DNA from: Onchidella celtica | Taxonomy: Eukaryota; Mollusca; Gastropoda; Systellommatophora; Onchidiidae | Reading direction: 5' to 3' | Assembly (NCBI GenBank): GCA_963931925.1 | Contig: OZ007570.1 | Span: forward strand, 2,413,037-2,477,036 | Length of the DNA stretch: 64,000 nt | In this document: in pieces, positions 22,443 through 35,114 of the stretch | Position numbering within the stretch: position 1 is the stretch's first letter | How the letters are laid out: every line of letters starts with the position of its first letter | Position numbers and translations under genes: made by a program | Notes under the pieces: generated by a model | Database searches by the model: none | What the model was told of the DNA's origin: nothing | The model's input: the letters and a program-made list of their open reading frames with translations, nothing else

Positions 22443-23680
22443 GCCAAAAAAAAAAAAATCCAGTAAAGTATCATCTCTTTGCAAATATTAAAGATAAAGA
22501 CAATGGGTTGGTTTCACTCGACGTCACAAAACTCAAAAACTTGCGTTTCTCCGAATATTCTAAACTACTTTTGCTCAACCCGCAGTGGAGCATTACATGA
22601 CGGTGTCATCTCAGGTTTGGTGATTCAAAGAAACACCATTATTTCTGAGAACTATACTCACTACATGGTAGTCACATGAGGCCTCGATAGGGAAAAGATG
22701 AAGGGGGGGGGGGGGAGAGAAAGAGGGGGGGGGGGGAGAAACATTAGCACCAAGAAGAATGAAAGCAAGTTCCTGAGGGTCAAATGCCCACCGAAAACCG
22801 GACACCTCCATGCCAAAAAGAAGAGCTCTCTCACTGTCCACTGTCCACTGCCACAGGAACGATTACAAAACAAAAACATTAAAACTGAAATTGCCAATTG
22901 GCCAAACCTGATATAAAAACCCCCAAAAAAGTCTGTTAACTCTACAATTCGGGTGCTAATTTGCTCTCCGTGCGCACCAGAACTTAACGGAATTACTCAG
23001 TCACAAACAACAACAAACTCGTATAGATCTTACCAGCGTCGTCTGTCCGCCCCACTGGCTGTTTCAGTCAATCCCTGCGGAAATAGCTGATTACTCTCAA
23101 ATACCAACGGACGCGCGCGCGCCTACACACATACACAATGTACATTATACTCGTACGACTAGAGTGACCTACTTGAGATGGAAATAACACAAGCGACCGA
23201 CCGTTACAGCGAGGGACACTAAAAACCCACTGAGCTTAAGAACTTCACGCAATGTCAAGTATGTACCATGGCTCGCACTAAAAAAGGAGGAAAAAAGTGG
23301 AGAGCAAATAAACTAGACAGCTCTTTGTCAAGTGTGCGTTTGGTACTATTGAACTTAGCAAATAAAGGGGATGATACAGAACTTCCCCCCCGCCCCCCCC
23401 CCCCAAAAAAAAACTCCCAAAGGAATTAACCAGACTCTGCTACAGGTATATTTGAAGTGTGCACTTGGTGCTACACTTGGTAAGCTATTACACTAAGCAA
23501 AAAGAGGAGATAATACAGAATCTCTGAGCATGTCAATATTTAGATAACACCATGACAGATTTACACAATGACAGATTGATACGCCGTAGATAAGTACACA
23601 ACAGAACGAAGGGCAGAGTGACCCGTCTTCCTCCTTGTATGCAAGATAGTGTTTTATCTCCCTTGTCTGCACATTTCAGA
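22443..23680. other. No gene supported; G- and C-runs
   Basis: Interrupted G runs at about 22705-22737 and C runs at about 23386-23404. No gene seen. Confidence 0.4.
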
Positions 23681-24120
23681 AAGGAAGTGTATATCCGTGC
23701 AATATGTTGTATGGATATGGACAGTGCATATCCGTATGTTTACCAAAAAGCGCGACTGGTGAAGGTTTGCTGAAACAAAACTTGGTATGGTGTTCACGAA
23801 TTTAAAGTGACAACACATGAAATAGTCAGATGGACCTGGGTGCGTGAGGGTCTAATCACTTTGTATCAATGGGCGGTAGTCAGATTGACTAATCAGGCGA
23901 AAAGGGGTTGGGACAGTAATTGGTGATCGTCGTACACTCAAGTACAAGTATATTATTAGCGCAGGTCACGCGATCTCCGAGCAGAAGTCGGATTGTTTTG
24001 CTACTAAGCCAATACATATTTTTAAAAACTATGCAAATTAACAAGGTCAGTAATATAATATTCCGGTGTGTGTTCTACGTCATCGAATTGTGTGCGTTGT
24101 ACGGATATGCACTGTTCCTT
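23681..24120 (+). mobile_element. MITE family M1, copy 1 (440 bp)
   Basis: About 95% identical to 43381-43817 by eye. It starts AAGGAAGTGTATATCCG and ends near GTTCCTT, with internal palindromic repeats of the TATCCGTAC type. Flanks TCAGA/TTAGA could be a 5-bp duplication with one change. It shares a core ('gagggtcta', 'cagattga', 'caggcgaaaaggggt') with the shorter elements at 53.1 and 53.7 kb. No protein is encoded. Confidence 0.75.
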
Positions 24121-25130
24121 TTAGAAATGCGACTTTGAAGTTTGAGCTCTTCTGAAAATATTGAAATATCGTCAAATTGCTCTACACTAAATGGCACAGG
24201 CCATTTTCAACACTTGAGATATTCAGAACAAAACTGGTTCTCTCCCTGCCATTTGGTGACTTATGCCGTTATGATTGTATTGGAGTATTACATATTCCTG
24301 TTGGTGCATTTCTTTTTTCTGTTATATTATCTGGTAGCCCTCGTGCTCAAGAATGCAATGAACCATCAAATGCCTCTTGGCATATAATTCCGACATACAT
24401 GCCATTATCACAGAGCAATGACGACATTGGGTATAATACATGCATCATCTCACATTTTCACAGATAACGTACAGACGTGAAATTAATAAGAAACACAGAG
24501 ATGCCATCTGAAGTCCATTGATAACATAAACTTCATGTCTGCCAAGAGCGGACAAGTGCTAGAACATTAAAATTTTTTCAACTGGGACGGCGATGTACGG
24601 CAGGTCGATCGTGACATGATGAATCCTCAGACATTGCAAGTCAAACTGTCAAAAGACATCGGCATTGTTATGACAAAGAAAGGAATCGGAACCTCGCAGG
24701 AAAAAATGGATGTTGCCAACGAGGTCGTTGTTAGGAAAGGCGTGGCATGTTACACTATACGCTACAGATAAACAGCGAACACAGCTCAATATTTTCTCCA
24801 TCTGGTTTTGTAACCAGACTACGGTCCCCGAACAACAAACAAACAGACTAAGGGATGGCCTCAATGGCAAGGTCTGGTCAGAATATTAACCTACAATATG
24901 ATGATCCCCAGGTACTTACTAAGACCAATTACACAAAAACGCATGCTACTGAAAAATGAGGAACCCTAGTTTTACTTGGAAAATGAACAACAAAGCATTC
25001 TATAAAACATTTGCGTTCATGCTGCTACAGTAACTATACGTGTACTTAGGGTATACCAATCACCTTGTTCCAGGAACTGAACTTGACCCAAATGACATTC
25101 ATATATTTTTATTAATTATCTTGTAAAAAC
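24121..25130. other. No gene supported
   Basis: Open stretches at 24142-24467 overlap in two frames and lack motifs. Confidence 0.35.
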
Positions 25131-25460
25131 AAGTCACTTCAGTTCGTTTCAAAGCTGGTATTGGCTTCTTGTTTTATTACTTTCAAGATAACGCCGAGCT
25201 TTTTTTCGCATGACAATCTGTGACGTGGTCATTTTCGAATCATAAAGGAAGTACGGCCTCCAATGTAATAATGAAAGAAAAGCTTTTTAACTCCTGGGCC
25301 TTCAATTCTACGAAATATTATATTACTCACAGAAAGACATAAAAGTGTACGTGGGCATATCTTAAAACATCTTGGAGTTCGTTTTTCTATATTTAACACT
25401 TTCGTTGATTTTCAGCCACAACTGAGTTGAACAGAAGAAAGTGGTCCGACATTTTGAGCC
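25131..25460 (+). repeat. Dispersed repeat X, copy 2, left half (split by the foldback element)
   Basis: Matches 55280-55530 block by block, including 'tttcgttgattttcagccac' type sequence and 'gaagaaagtg'. The repeat is interrupted at the motif GAGCCGG and resumes at about 29448. Confidence 0.65.
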
Positions 25461-28400
25461 GGTGTAACAGGCCAAAATATACCCCCAGCCCAGAATATAC
25501 CCGGGGTTAAACTGGCCTAGCCCAGAATATACCCCGGGGTATATTCTGGGCTAGACCAGTTTATACCCCGGGGTTACTTTGGGCTAGGCCAGACTATACC
25601 CCCCCCCCCCCCCGTCCAGATTATACCCCCTGCTTTTTCTTTAAAAACAAGTCAAGACCACAGTTTATTTCAGCCTGTTCTTCATCACTGTCATCAGATA
25701 TCATACTAAAACATACATGAACACATTCTTGACACCAACAAGTCATAATGCAATTTAGAGAAAATAATAATAACAGTTTATTTCAGCCTTAGTTTACTTT
25801 GGTGTACATACATACATTCTTGACTCCTGTAAATCATGATACATTTTAGAAGGAACAAACATGCCTTAAAATGCATTGATATACAAAAGAGTTGAGTATC
25901 CATTCAAACTGACATGATTAGACTTCAGCATTAATTTCACTCGTGTGTGTTGATGATATTATTATTATTATTATTATTATTTTGATAGTTGCTTGGCCAT
26001 GAGTAAAAACATGCATTGTATTTTTTGTTACAATGATGTAGAGAGAAAAGGCCAGAAAAGAACACACAGAAAAAAAAAATAAAAACATAATGATAATCCA
26101 ACTGACAGATAGTGCAATTCCATCATCCAGCAGACAAAAAACTAAATAGGCACTAAATGTTTGCGACTGATAAACTCCACCTGTCCAGATCCACTTGAAA
26201 CGTTACAGAATGCTAACCAGTAATAATGATAACAATAAGAACACGAAATCATGTTATTTACTCTTGAAAATATAGAGAAATATCAATATCAGAATCATCA
26301 TCATCATCTTGGAAATTGCAAAGATATGAGAGGGAGTGTAAAAATGGCAGCGTATGCCTACAAATCATTCTAGAATTTATAAGCAGCAATGTATGTGTAT
26401 CAACTATATATAAAAAATGTGTTAAATCTTTTCAAATATTCAAGTAAAACTGGACAGAAAGCTTTAGTGAAATAGCCTTGACAGTTGTGTAGGCCGACAG
26501 AGTAAGTCCACAGAGACAAAAGTAGTGCATTGTAAAAGGTAATTAGATCTGTAGCATGTTGGGGCAAAATTCAATGGATCATGTTACATTAACAGTATTT
26601 CTTGTTAGTGAGTATCATTCTTTGATAGGTTATTTGTAGAAAGATATACATTTCATGTACATTACCGTTTAAGACACTGGATTAGTTTGCAAGGCTTTTG
26701 AAAGATTGAACCTATGTATTATAGTAAATAAGGGTATGTCACTCGCGAGTGAAATAATAATAATAATAAAAAAAAGACCTTGTCCGTCTTTACCTGCCTA
26801 AGCTTAACACGTCCCTTGCCAAGGGATTTAACAACTGTGTATTTGTACACAAAAAAATATTTTAAATGACTTCATTTTTATGAGTCGGTTAATTATTTCA
26901 TCCATTGGGACTAAGTGTATGTCAGTGCCAAACAAACAGTACCGTGCAAATTTTACTCAATGGCAACCAACTACAAACACAACTACAACATGCCAACGAA
27001 TGTGAGTGAAAGTAATCCAGTGCCTTAAACCATGAGCCACATAAAATGTATACATTTCTACAAATACGCTATTAAAGAATTTACTAACAAGACATGTTCA
27101 TGCAACATGATCCATTGAATTTTTGCCATAACATACTGTAATTACTTTCTGCAATGCACTGTTGTCTCAGTGGATTTAATCTGTCATTTTACATGAATAT
27201 CAAAGTTACTTCGCTAAAGCTTTCAGTCCAGTTCTACTTGAATAGTTGAAAAGATTTAACACATTTTTCTTTACATGTACTTGGTATATATGTCACGAGT
27301 GGAGTGAGTGCAATTAAGGGGATTGCTACAGAGCGGGTGTAGAGTAAGAAGGGCTCACAGGAGACAAGTAAGTTAAGCGTGCTGTTGTGAGTAGTGGGAG
27401 GGTCTGAAGGAGGCGAAAGCGCTGCATTACTATCACTGCAAGTTAGAAGGTCCTACGGAACGGACCTGTGAATAAGAGCCCATCGGGCGGACATAAAGGG
27501 AGCAGTCGAGAAGACTAGTGAGAGAGTCTTTCCAGTAATGACTGGTATGTAGAACGTTGATTGATTATTATGATTGATGTATTATATTATATTCGTCTAT
27601 TACCATGATGTGAATAAGTATATGTGAGGAATGTGGAAGTCCTTGATATTGGATATAGCAATGTGCGCCATGAGCGATAGATGAAAGTGAGTCATGGATT
27701 TGTAGCGCGAGTGAGTAGTGTGTACTCCGATGGAGGTGTGTTACCGTAAGATGTGTGGTGAGTGAAAGGTGAACTAGTGTGTGTACGCTTCATGGATTGT
27801 AAGGAGAGGTGGAGTGAATAGAAATGGTAGGGTATTATACCAATGTAATGTTATTCTTGTAGGTGTCGAGGACGGGCCGCAGAGCCACCTCGATGAGCAC
27901 AGGGGATAGGCCAGCATAGGGCCGGAGGCCACACATAGGCCAGAAGTGAGGCTGTCAGTGCAGGACAGTAGAAGCACATAAAGTCGTGGCAGTCAGGCCA
28001 CGGACAGGGACGTAGATATGAGCGTGAATGTGATAATGCACTATTGCCATGTTGAGGGGAGAATGTACTATTGAAATGATAATGTGTTATTGCCCTGCTG
28101 AGGTGCTAGGGGAATGCTAAGGTGTATGACAATAGGAAGGTGATATTGAGAGACTGCGGTGCCAGTGAATTACTAATGTGCTATTAAGACCCTGAGGGGA
28201 GAGGCTGAGGCCGAAGTGCCTTTAGGAGTAACTACCGGATTGTGGATCCGAGGGAGAGTGTGTGTGAGAATAAGGCCGTTGTACGGCAGTTCATTTCAAT
28301 AATATAATGTATGTAATTGCGCTATTATATGTATAATTATGTTTAATAAATGTGTGAGTCTGATGGGTTGTTTTGTTAAGTGTTAAACTTGTTTGTTCGT

Positions 28401-29447
28401 GATTGTCGTCCTGTCATAAACTATTACATCTCCCAGTCTGGGATTTGTGACAATATACACACATATATTATTGCTGCTTATAGACTCTAGAATGATGTGT
28501 AGGTCATTTTTATATTCCCTCTTATCTTTATATTATTCCAAGATGATGGTGATTCTGATATTGATTATATTCTCTTTATTTTCAAGAGTAAATAAGATGA
28601 TTTGGTGTTCTTATTGTTATTATTGTATATTACTGGTTAGCTTTCTGTAACATTTCAAGTGGATCTGGACAGGTTAAATTCATTATGTGAAACAATTTTA
28701 GTATGTATTTAGTTTTGTGTGAAGTATTTAATGTCTGCTGGATGATGGAATTGCACCATCTGCCAGTTCAGTTGTTAAAATGTTGTTGTTGTTTTTTTCT
28801 CTATGTATTCTTTCCTGGCCTTTCTCTCTGCATCAGTGTAACTTTGTATGTATATCTAATTGTTCTGACATATCAAGCACATTTCTGACTTTCAAAAATT
28901 AAAATAAAATTCAGATAACTTTACACTTATGAGTCTTATAATTAGTTCATACCTTGCCACTAAGTATATGTTAGTGGGGCCAAACAAAAAAATCACAATG
29001 CATGTTTAACTCATGGACAACTAATTATAAAATAACCAAAACAATACTAATACCAACGGACACAAGTAAAATTAGTGTTAAAGTGTAATCATATCAGTTT
29101 CAATGGATTTTCAATCCTTTTGTATATCAATGCTTTTTAAGCATGTTTATTTCCTTTTAAATGTATCATAATTTACAAGAGTCAAAAATGTATGCTTCAG
29201 TATGATATCTGATGGCAGTGATAATGGACAATTCAAACTAAAGTTGAAATAAACTGCGGTCTTGACTTGTTTTTTAAAAAAAGTAGGGGGTATAATCTGG
29301 ACTGGGGGGGTATAGTCTGGCCTAGCCCAAAGTAAACCCCGGGGTATAAACTGGCCTAGCCCAGAATATACCCCGGGGGATATTCTGGGCTAGGCCAGTT
29401 TAACCCCGGGTATAGTCTGGCGGGGGTATAATCTGGCCTGCTACACC
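25461..29447. mobile_element. Long-inverted-repeat (foldback) element with a nested solo LTR
   Basis: The left end GGTGTAACAGGCCA is matched by the right end read backwards (GGTGTAGCAGGCCA). The arms continue as inverted homology for over 1 kb: 25461-26700 on the left, and about 27040-29447 on the right excluding the LTR at 27291-28452. Near each end are repeated CCAGAATATACCCCGGGG-type units in alternating orientation, likely subterminal binding sites or hairpins. No coding capacity is seen. Without the LTR it would be about 2.8 kb. The empty target is visible in copies of repeat X at 22262 and 55531. The family is not recognised. Arm divergence is substantial (perhaps 15-25% by eye), so it is older than the LTR inside it. 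Confidence 0.85.
27291..28452 (+). mobile_element. Solo LTR of the element-2 family, nested in the foldback element
   Basis: TGTCACGAGTGG to TTGTGACA, 1162 bp, flanked by perfect 5-bp duplications ATATA (27286-27290 and 28453-28457). The first 120 bp differ most from the other family members, so this is a divergent subfamily. It carries the same 3' AATAAATGTGTGAGTCTG region. Confidence 0.95.
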
Positions 29448-29600
29448 TGAAAGAAAAAAGTGCATTTTCGAGTAGAATTAAAGAAAACAGGACAGGAAAT
29501 TTCGTTCTGCACTTCAGTTCACATATTGGTGATCGAAGCGCAACTTTACAAATAATCATATCTGTGTGTTGCACGAGCCAGCGGACCAACTCGTTCGTAT
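29448..29600 (+). repeat. Dispersed repeat X, copy 2, right half
   Basis: Continues the repeat after the foldback: 'gtgcattttcgagtag', 'tttcgttctgc', 'acatattggtgatcgaag', then a GAGCCAGCGGACCAACT tail. Confidence 0.6.
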
Positions 29601-31609
29601 AATACAGCTTAATGTGTCAGACCCCAACCATTCAACTGATAACATTTTAGGCACACATTCTCATAGTTTCAAAACATGAGCGATAAAAAACTAATCAGTA
29701 AATCAATAAAAGGCATGACATACTCGAGAATCCTTCCAGACCTGGAGATTAAAACTATAATGTAACATTTCTTCGGTGTTGATAATGGCGAATACCTCTC
29801 TCTGGCTCTGCAGTATAAACTGGACATGAATATTGTACATTTCCAGTTCTTGGGACGCCAACAAATAAAAATAAAAAATCGACGCAGGCCTACGTGTGAC
29901 GGTTAAAAAGAGTTTATTTAGTACATGAAGGTTACAAATCGAGGATTTCACGGCACACAAAACCACTCAGCTGGATGTTTCTTGGTCAGCTTTAGTGTTA
30001 TTCTTGATCTCGGGTGGTTCCATGTAAAAAAAAAAAAGTGTATAAGTATGTATGTGCAAGCGTGTGTGCGTGTGTATGATGTGAGAGAGAAGGAGAAAGA
30101 CAGGTAGAGAAAGCGACAGACAGACAGACTGACAGACGAAGTGTTACCTCCTATCTCTTATGATACCTGTCCTTGACACACATTTCAAGAAGAAATAAGA
30201 TTCTGAAGTAGAACAGACACACGCTATCAGGCATTCAAACCAATACAAAACTGGGAGACGTGGGAGGAGAGAAGGGGTGTTCTGTGCCATCAGTCTGACG
30301 AAAAGTTATCGGGTGTTCCTGTAAGAAATTTTATTCATGACAAAGTACAACCCTTTGCTAAAAATAGTTATAACGCCACATTTAATGCCACGCAATATTT
30401 TCTCGAACAAAGACATCTACACACTGTATCGCCTAAAAATAGTCCCCCGCTCTCTCAGCATTACGCATGATAATTATATTCCAGTCTGAGAGTGCTCTTC
30501 AAGACACAGCCAGGATAGTGTGAACCCCAACATACAGATCACTCTCTAGCGAATGTCTATGTGCATAAACGATCATGGAGAAGACGCGGGGAATGCTGAG
30601 ACTTTACCAGTGGAATTCCGTGCTCATGTTATAAAAAAAACACTCCCCACTCTTCCGGGTTGGCGATGACATGGATTGAAACTGCAGGTTATGTAGTTGA
30701 CAGGTTAGACTGGGCTGAAACAAGGGAAACAATTTTTTTTCATTCGCCATGACGTACCAGCAAAGAAGGCCTCAGGGACATGTGCGGCTAAATGATATCC
30801 AAATTCTTAATTTTTGGTAAAATATGAAAAACGTCGATTTTGGCCTAATAATCCATTTTTGTATCTGGCCCAATGTACAAATGTCACGAACTTTGCGCTT
30901 TTAGGGTTCAAATTGGTATCGATCTATCATTTTGTGTACTGTTGTAATAGGAATTTTGTGAACTCTTCAGCGATTTTCTCAAAATCGATACTTTCAGCAG
31001 AAAAATCCCTATAACTTATTTATTTTCTGTCCAAATAAGATGAAATTTGCACAGATGTTTTGCCAGTGTATAACACACATTTATATCGAGCAAAATTGCA
31101 ACATCTTTATCTATTTTGTTTTATTATTATTTGAATGAAGGCAAATTAATTTCAATAAAACAAATCATGAAGGATCAGAAGTGAATTGAGAGAGACAGAA
31201 TGAATGGATTTCAAAATCCGTCTACACAAAGATTTATATATATGTCCTATGTTACCATAATAGCCACATTTCAGAAAAATTGGTTTTTAAAAAAAAAATT
31301 GTAGTTATAAGGAAAATAGAAATGCATGATAAAAGTCCAAGATGGCCGCCACTATTGTTACATAATAAATGGAAAAAAATTCTGTCCATTTATCATGGTC
31401 CTAGCAACTCAATGGGCAGATCCATGATCAAGGGAAATTATCTTACTATAATTGAGATAGAGGATGAACCTGTATGCAAATAAAACTTCGCTACTACACC
31501 ATCAAAAATTATGAAACTTGGTGCACTGCATCAACTTTTCACAAAGAGTTACGTGGACACATTCAGTTTGGAGAAAAATCACTCCTTACTATTATTTATA
31601 TTAACATTT
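29601..31609. other. No gene supported
   Basis: Mostly A/T-rich. A CCAAGATGGCCGCCAC stretch at 31338-31353 recurs at 61851-61866 (both shared with flanking A/T-rich sequence), suggesting another dispersed repeat containing a YY1-like site. Confidence 0.35.
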
Positions 31610-31880
31610 TTTTGAGCCGCAAAAACAGAGCCGCATTTTTATCGGATAGAACCGAAAAGTGTGACGGTAAATTGCGCCCTTGACCTCTCTTTACTCATTG
31701 GTAGACTAAAATCAACGTAATCACATCTGTATATTTCTGCGTGAAATGGTGGTGTAACAGTAAGTTCTATTAGTGACTGCATCGAATCCAAATGCCGTTT
31801 TAACATAGCCTACATCTAGATATACGGTTGGGCTTGGTATGTGGAAAATTTGCAAGATTTATCTTGCGCGGGTCGGCTAG
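31610..31880 (+). repeat. Helitron-like non-autonomous element with a clear 3' terminus
   Basis: Homologous to 2760-2997. The end has hairpin GCAAGATTTATCTTGC (31852-31867, 7-bp stem and 2-nt loop), then 9 nt, then CTAG (31877-31880) followed by T. This is the textbook Helitron 3' architecture. No terminal inverted repeats or target duplication are seen, as expected. The 5' TC end was not located, so the start is approximate. Confidence 0.6.
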
Positions 31881-32545
31881 TATAATATATGAAGATTATA
31901 GTGAAATTGGTTTATTTGGCCGCACATGCAGGCTAGTTCTGATTTGCCTAAAGGTTCACGACAGTGTTCAAACTAAGTATTTTCAAAAATTCTAGATACA
32001 TCCCATTTTGTGGTTGCCTACGGGTAAGGTAATTCCAGAATACCAAACTAATACCACCCGTCTCCTCTGTTCGTCTTCTCGTCAAGCTGTGCCATATATC
32101 CTAATCACTGGCCTGTGCTTGGCCCAGTGGCCAAAATACAAGTAGTAGACAGATAATGCTGCCCTCCTCTTCAAAGGAATAGACAATGAGCGGCTGTTTG
32201 TTGAACACAGGCATTTTGCACTTTTTAAAATATTCTAAGTATGTCCAGTTTTCTTCTACGTGTAATTTGTCACTACTTTAGGGTTCATAATTTCTCTGTT
32301 GTTGTACTTTGGCCATTATTTTAAACCCTGATTTTTCTGTATGTCCTTATCACAGCCTAAAACCATGCCATCTGGCCGGAATTGGGGGGGGGGGGGGGAG
32401 AAAGTTTGCAAGGCAAATACTGACTGACCCCCGCCCCCCCCCCCCCCAGGCATGCCAGACACTGCCCACTGCTGGAGATGACCGCCCTAAATTGCCTGAA
32501 TGAATGTGTGTACAAACGATGCAAATCAAAGAAGAAGGACATTGA
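31881..32545. other. No gene supported; adjacent G and C runs
   Basis: A G run at about 32384-32398 and a C run at about 32434-32448 face each other with 35 bp between. Nothing coding. Confidence 0.4.
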
Positions 32546-33580
32546 TCAAATATCCCTGACTTCCCACGACGGAGGCAAAACAGAAACAAAACGAAACTGT
32601 TTGTTATCCGAGACATCCCTGACTTCCCACGACGGAGGCAAAACAGAAACAAAACGAAACTGTTATCCGAGACATCCCTGACTTCCCACGACGGAGGCAA
32701 AACAGAAACAAAACGAAACTGTTATCCGAGACATCCCTGACTTCCCACGACGGAGGCAAAACAGAAACAAAACGAAACTGTTATCCGAGACATCCCTGAC
32801 TTCCCACGACGGAGGCAAAACAGAAACAAAACGAAACTGTTATCCGAGACATCCCTGACTTCCCACGACGGAGGCAAAACAGAAACAAAACGAAACTGTT
32901 ATCCGAGACATCCCTGACTTCCCACGACGGAGGCAAAACAGAAACAAAACGAAACTGTTATCCGAGACATCCCTGACTTCCCACGACGGAGGCAAAACAG
33001 AAACAAAACGAAACTGTTATCCGAGACATCCCTGACTTCCCACGAAGGAGGCAAAACAGAAACAAAACGAAACTGTTATCCGGGACATCCCTGACTTCCC
33101 ACGACGGAGGCAAAACAGAAACAAAACGAAACTGTTATCCGAGACATCCCTGACTTCCCACGACGGAGGCAAAACAGAAACAAAACGAAACTGTTATCCG
33201 AGACATCCCTGACTTCCCACGACGGAGGCAAAACAGAAACAAAACGAAACTGTTTGTTATCCGAGACATCCCTGACTTCCCACGACGGAGGCAAAACAGA
33301 AACAAAACGAAACTGTTTGTTATCCGAGACATCCCTGACTTCCCACGACGGAGGCAAAACAGAAACAAAACGAAACTGTTTGTTATCCGAGACATCCCTG
33401 ACTTCCCACGACGGAGGCAAAACAGAAACAAAACGAAACTGTTTGTTATCCGAGACATCCCTGACTTCCCACGACGGAGGCAAAACAGAAACAAAACGAA
33501 ACTGTTTGTTATCCGAGACATCCCTGACTTCCCACGACGGAGGCAAAACGAAACTGTTTGTTATCCGAGACATTCCTGAC
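32546..33580 (+). repeat. Satellite array, 59-bp units then 63-bp units (about 17 copies)
   Basis: The unit contains CATCCCTGACTTCCCACGAC, GGAGGCAAAACAGAAAC and AAAACGAAACTGTTATCCGA. Units from about 32620 to 33230 are 59 bp. From 33240 a TTGT insertion makes them 63 bp (divisible by three, so frames stay open on both strands). Copies are almost identical. The array is cut at 33580 by element 2 and resumes at 41433. Long open frames on both strands here are repeat artefacts. Confidence 0.95.
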
Positions 33581-34765
33581 TGTCACAAATCCCAGACGGG
33601 GAGATGTAATAGTTTATGACAGGACAACAATCACGAACAAACAAGTTAACACTTAACAGAACAATCCATCAGACTCACACATTTATTAAACATAATTATA
33701 CATATAATAGCGCAATTACATACATTATATTATGGAAATGACTGCCGTACAACGGCCTTATTCTCACACACACGCTCCCTCGGATCCACAATCCGGTAGT
33801 TACTCCTAAAGGCACTTCGGCCTCAGCCTCTCCCCTCAGGGCCTTAATAGTACATTAATGATTCACTGGCACCGCAGTCTCTCAATATCACCTTCCTATT
33901 GTCATACACCTTAGCACTCCCCTAGCACCTCCGCAGGGCAATAACACATTATTATTTCCATAGCCATCAACATGGCAACAACATAATATCAGTTCACTAG
34001 CCTATCAACATGGCAACAACATAGTATCTCATTCACTCTCATATCTACGTCCCTGTCCGTGACCTGACTGCCACGACTTTATGTGCCTCTACTGTCCTGC
34101 ACTGACAGCCTCACTTCTGGCCTATGTGTGGCCTCCGGCCCTATGCTGGCCTATCCCCTGTGCTCCTCGAGGTGGCTCTGCGGCCCGTCCCCGACACCTA
34201 CAAGAATAACATTACATTGGTATAATACCCTACCATTTCTATTCACTCCACCTCTCCTTACAATCCATGAAGCGTACACACACTAGTTCACCTTTCACTC
34301 ACCACACATCTTACGGTAACACACCTCCATCGGAGTACACACTACTCACTCGCGCTACAAATCCATGAACTCACTTTCATCTATCGCTCATGGCGCACAT
34401 TGCTATATCCAATATCAAGGACTTCCACATTCCTCACATATACTTATTCACATCATGGTAATAGACGAATATAATATAATACATCAATCATAATAATCAA
34501 TCAACATTCTACATACCAGTCATAACTGGAAAGACTCTCACTAGTCTTCTCGACTGCTTCCTTTTATCTCTGCCCGATGGGCTATTATTCACAGATCCGC
34601 TCCCTAGGACCTTCTAACTTGCAGTGATAGTTATACAGCGCTTTCGCCTCCTTCAGACTCCGCACTCATGACATGCACGACTTTTCTTCCCTGTCTCCGT
34701 GCGTTAATTTTACTCTCCTCCTTTCCCCCCGTAATTATTAACTATCGCTCACTCCACTCGTGACA
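33581..34765 (-). repeat. 3' LTR of retrotransposon 2
   Basis: 1185 bp. On the plus strand it starts TGTCACAAATCCCAGAC and ends CCACTCGTGACA. Same sequence as 40248-41432. Confidence 0.95.
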
Positions 34766-35114
34766 TCATCCCCCACCCCAAAAAAATTAATGCAATTAAT
34801 TTCAAATCGCATCAAGATGACTGTCAACGAGTGAGCCTGAGCAATACCTACATTAAAAATGACCTACCAATGCCCCCAGCACATAAAATACCGGGATCAG
34901 GGGAAAATATGGGGATCAATATGCCATGCATTATGCATATATGTATCACATCATCAATAGCTAACTAAACTTAATAATACAGAATCGAAAACCAATCAAC
35001 CTATCAACCATTCTTCATATCATATTTATAATGTCAATATTTTAAAGTCGACTTATTCACACAGATCCTGTCAGTGTTCCTGTCCTCCGATGTATAAGCT
35101 CCTGAAATCTTCCC
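34766..35114 (-). other. 3' untranslated stretch and polypurine tract of retrotransposon 2
   Basis: Directly inside the LTR the minus strand reads GGGGTGGGGGATGA, nearly the same purine tract as element 1. The rest is non-coding. Confidence 0.75.

Noticed and set aside
32330-32460. Facing G and C runs as a regulatory hairpin
   Set aside because: The runs could pair, but similar runs are all over the window and nothing nearby suggests regulation.
33076-33619. Long open frames on both strands with a repeated RDVSDNKQFRF or TSHDGGKTETKRN peptide
   Set aside because: They are translations of the 63-bp satellite unit, which happens to be a multiple of three and stop-free. No start context, splice sites or domain.
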